NCBI GenBank assembly: GCA_023229845.1
Contig: JALNYK010000044.1
Location: 1-16,804, forward strand
Reading direction: 5' to 3'
DNA: 16,804 bases
Source of the DNA: Gallionella sp.
GTDB lineage: Bacteria > Pseudomonadota > Gammaproteobacteria > Burkholderiales > Gallionellaceae
Below are positions 15,873 to 16,804 of the stretch, one piece after another (position 1 is the first letter of the stretch; the number at the start of each line of letters is the position of its first letter). The position numbers were made by a program, and so were the translations under genes. Under the pieces are notes generated by a model, which saw nothing but the letters and a program-made list of their open reading frames with translations, was not told the origin of the DNA and did no database searches.

Positions 15873-16685
15873 ATGCAAGTATTCCTCATACATAGGTTTG
15901 CGACGCGAAACACCGCTCTTTGTCTATTGAAGAGCATTGCTACTGAGGGCAATGTAGTTCTTCGGCCTCTCGTGCTGGATAGTTCTCATGGTGAGGAGTG
16001 GAAATCAGCTGCTCTGACAGGAATGAAAGAGTGTGAAGCAGTTGCCATCTTCGATTTTGCGGCATGCATGGAGTCAGAAAATGCAGCTTGGGAGATAGCT
16101 CAAGCACGGGAGCTAAACAAACCGCTGGTTATGCTGAACCCAAACGGCATGGATAGCGACGAGCTCAAGAAACTGTATGCCATATACCATCATAACGACG
16201 AGTTTGATTCGTTCTTTCAAAAGGACGGTAAGGATACTGAGCCCCTGTACAAGATGATGGTCGATTCGTCAGAACAGTTGATCCAAAGGCGACAAAAGAT
16301 GAACGCCTTCTTCATCACTGCAATCGGCAGCTTGTTAGCAATCGCTGGAGCACTGGCACAATTTGGAACTGTTAAGTCACCATTGATATCGTTCCTCGTC
16401 ATGACTGGTTTTGGCATGATCGGACTTCTGCTTTGTAACTCGTGGCGCAACCTGATTGATAACTATGGAAAGCTCAATTCGGCAAAGTTTCGGGTCATTT
16501 TGAAGTTAGAGGAATCTTTATCGGCACAGGTGTTTTCTGCCGAATGGGCAGCTTTGGGGAAGGGGCAGCGTCCTCAAAAGTACAAGTCGTTTACCGCAAC
16601 AGAAAATTTCGTTCCGCTGTGGTTTGCCATTCTGCTTTTCGGTTTGATTGTCATCGCGTGTATTTGGCGCATATGGGGCTCTTAA
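15873..16685 (+). CDS. TIR-like domain fused to a C-terminal three-helix membrane module
   Basis: A 270-residue protein. Residues 1-95 look like a divergent TIR or nucleotide-processing fold: MQVFLIHRF at strand A, KECEAVAIFDFAACMESENAAWEIAQARELNKPLVML with Trp73-Glu74 at the catalytic position. A helical linker (about 96-142) leads to transmembrane helices near 144-165, 171-189 and 247-266. Between the second and third comes NSWRNLIDNYGKLNSAKFRVI...EWAALGKG, a pattern I recognise from small bacterial membrane proteins annotated as RipA-like/octameric; this assignment is from memory. It is the natural candidate for a membrane-damaging effector. The start ATG has a weak ribosome site, 24 bases after the previous stop. 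Confidence 0.75.
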   Translation: MQVFLIHRFATRNTALCLLKSIATEGNVVLRPLVLDSSHGEEWKSAALTGMKECEAVAIFDFAACMESENAAWEIAQARELNKPLVMLNPNGMDSDELKKLYAIYHHNDEFDSFFQKDGKDTEPLYKMMVDSSEQLIQRRQKMNAFFITAIGSLLAIAGALAQFGTVKSPLISFLVMTGFGMIGLLLCNSWRNLIDNYGKLNSAKFRVILKLEESLSAQVFSAEWAALGKGQRPQKYKSFTATENFVPLWFAILLFGLIVIACIWRIWGS

Positions 16686-16709
16686 GAAACACCTCCCAAC
16701 TCACTGATT

Positions 16710-16804
16710 CTAAAAAGCGGAATTAGCGAATTGCTCGTTGGCGACGAGTTTCATCCCTATCTTTTCCGCGCGCAGGGCCAGTTGCCGCAGCGCCCTTTCA
16801 CGAT
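16710..16804 (-). CDS. C-terminal fragment of a minus-strand protein, possibly transposase (cut by window edge)
   Basis: An open frame of about 30 codons enters from the right edge and ends at TAG (16712-16710). The peptide RERALRQLALRAEKIGMKLV then EQFANSAF resembles the basic helical tails of some IS transposases, but this is a weak similarity. It converges on the TIR-membrane gene. The 24-base gap between them has no visible attC site. Confidence 0.35.
   Translation of the reverse strand, partial: RERALRQLALRAEKIGMKLVANEQFANSAF

Noticed and set aside
14577..16685. Calling the cluster a standard Thoeris system
   Set aside because: A ThsB-like protein is present, but there is no ThsA with SIR2-SLOG, or TM-Macro domains in the window.

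Overview
The window looks like a high-GC betaproteobacterial chromosome. This is inferred from the gene order grxC-secB-gpsA, the thiS-thiG-trmB cluster, and a PglL-type oligosaccharyltransferase beside a YibN-like rhodanese. A chemolithotroph of the Gallionellaceae/Nitrosomonadales type would fit the hydrogenase, but the sequence alone does not fix the genus.

Left part (1-5968, + strand): the 3' end of an RND efflux permease; a small DUF2892-type membrane protein; a PglL/Wzy-like ligase; a membrane-anchored rhodanese; grxC; secB; an SH3-domain exported protein; and gpsA. The genes from the ligase to the SH3 protein are tightly spaced or overlapping. Middle part (6069-7961, - strand): thiS-thiG-trmB, meeting gpsA end to end over an inverted repeat. 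Palindromic repeats sit between the thi/trmB genes. A tRNA-Gly(CCC) follows at 8021-8094 on the + strand.

Hydrogenase part (8120-13929, - strand): a complete structural cluster of an Isp-type membrane-associated [NiFe] uptake hydrogenase, in transcription order maturation protease, HupH-like protein, HynS, Isp1, Isp2, HynL. hypC diverges from it at 14130. HynS/HynL oxidise H2, Isp1 (b-type membrane protein) and Isp2 (HdrD-like FeS/CCG protein) probably carry the electrons, and the protease, HupH and HypC serve maturation.

Right part (14367-16804): an abrupt change to more AT-rich sequence with different codon use. Four consecutive + strand genes all encode TIR or TIR-like domains: two short classical TIR proteins that overlap by ATGA, a ThsB-like (MTH538/DUF1863-type) TIR protein, and a TIR-like domain fused to a three-helix membrane module. 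A good attC-like recombination site (15368-15431) follows the first gene pair, and a matching core site (14542-14548) precedes it, so at least the first pair looks like an integron gene cassette. No integrase is in view. This multi-TIR set with a membrane-anchored member and no visible ThsA is the best candidate for an undescribed defence system. The right edge holds the possible C-terminus of a minus-strand gene.
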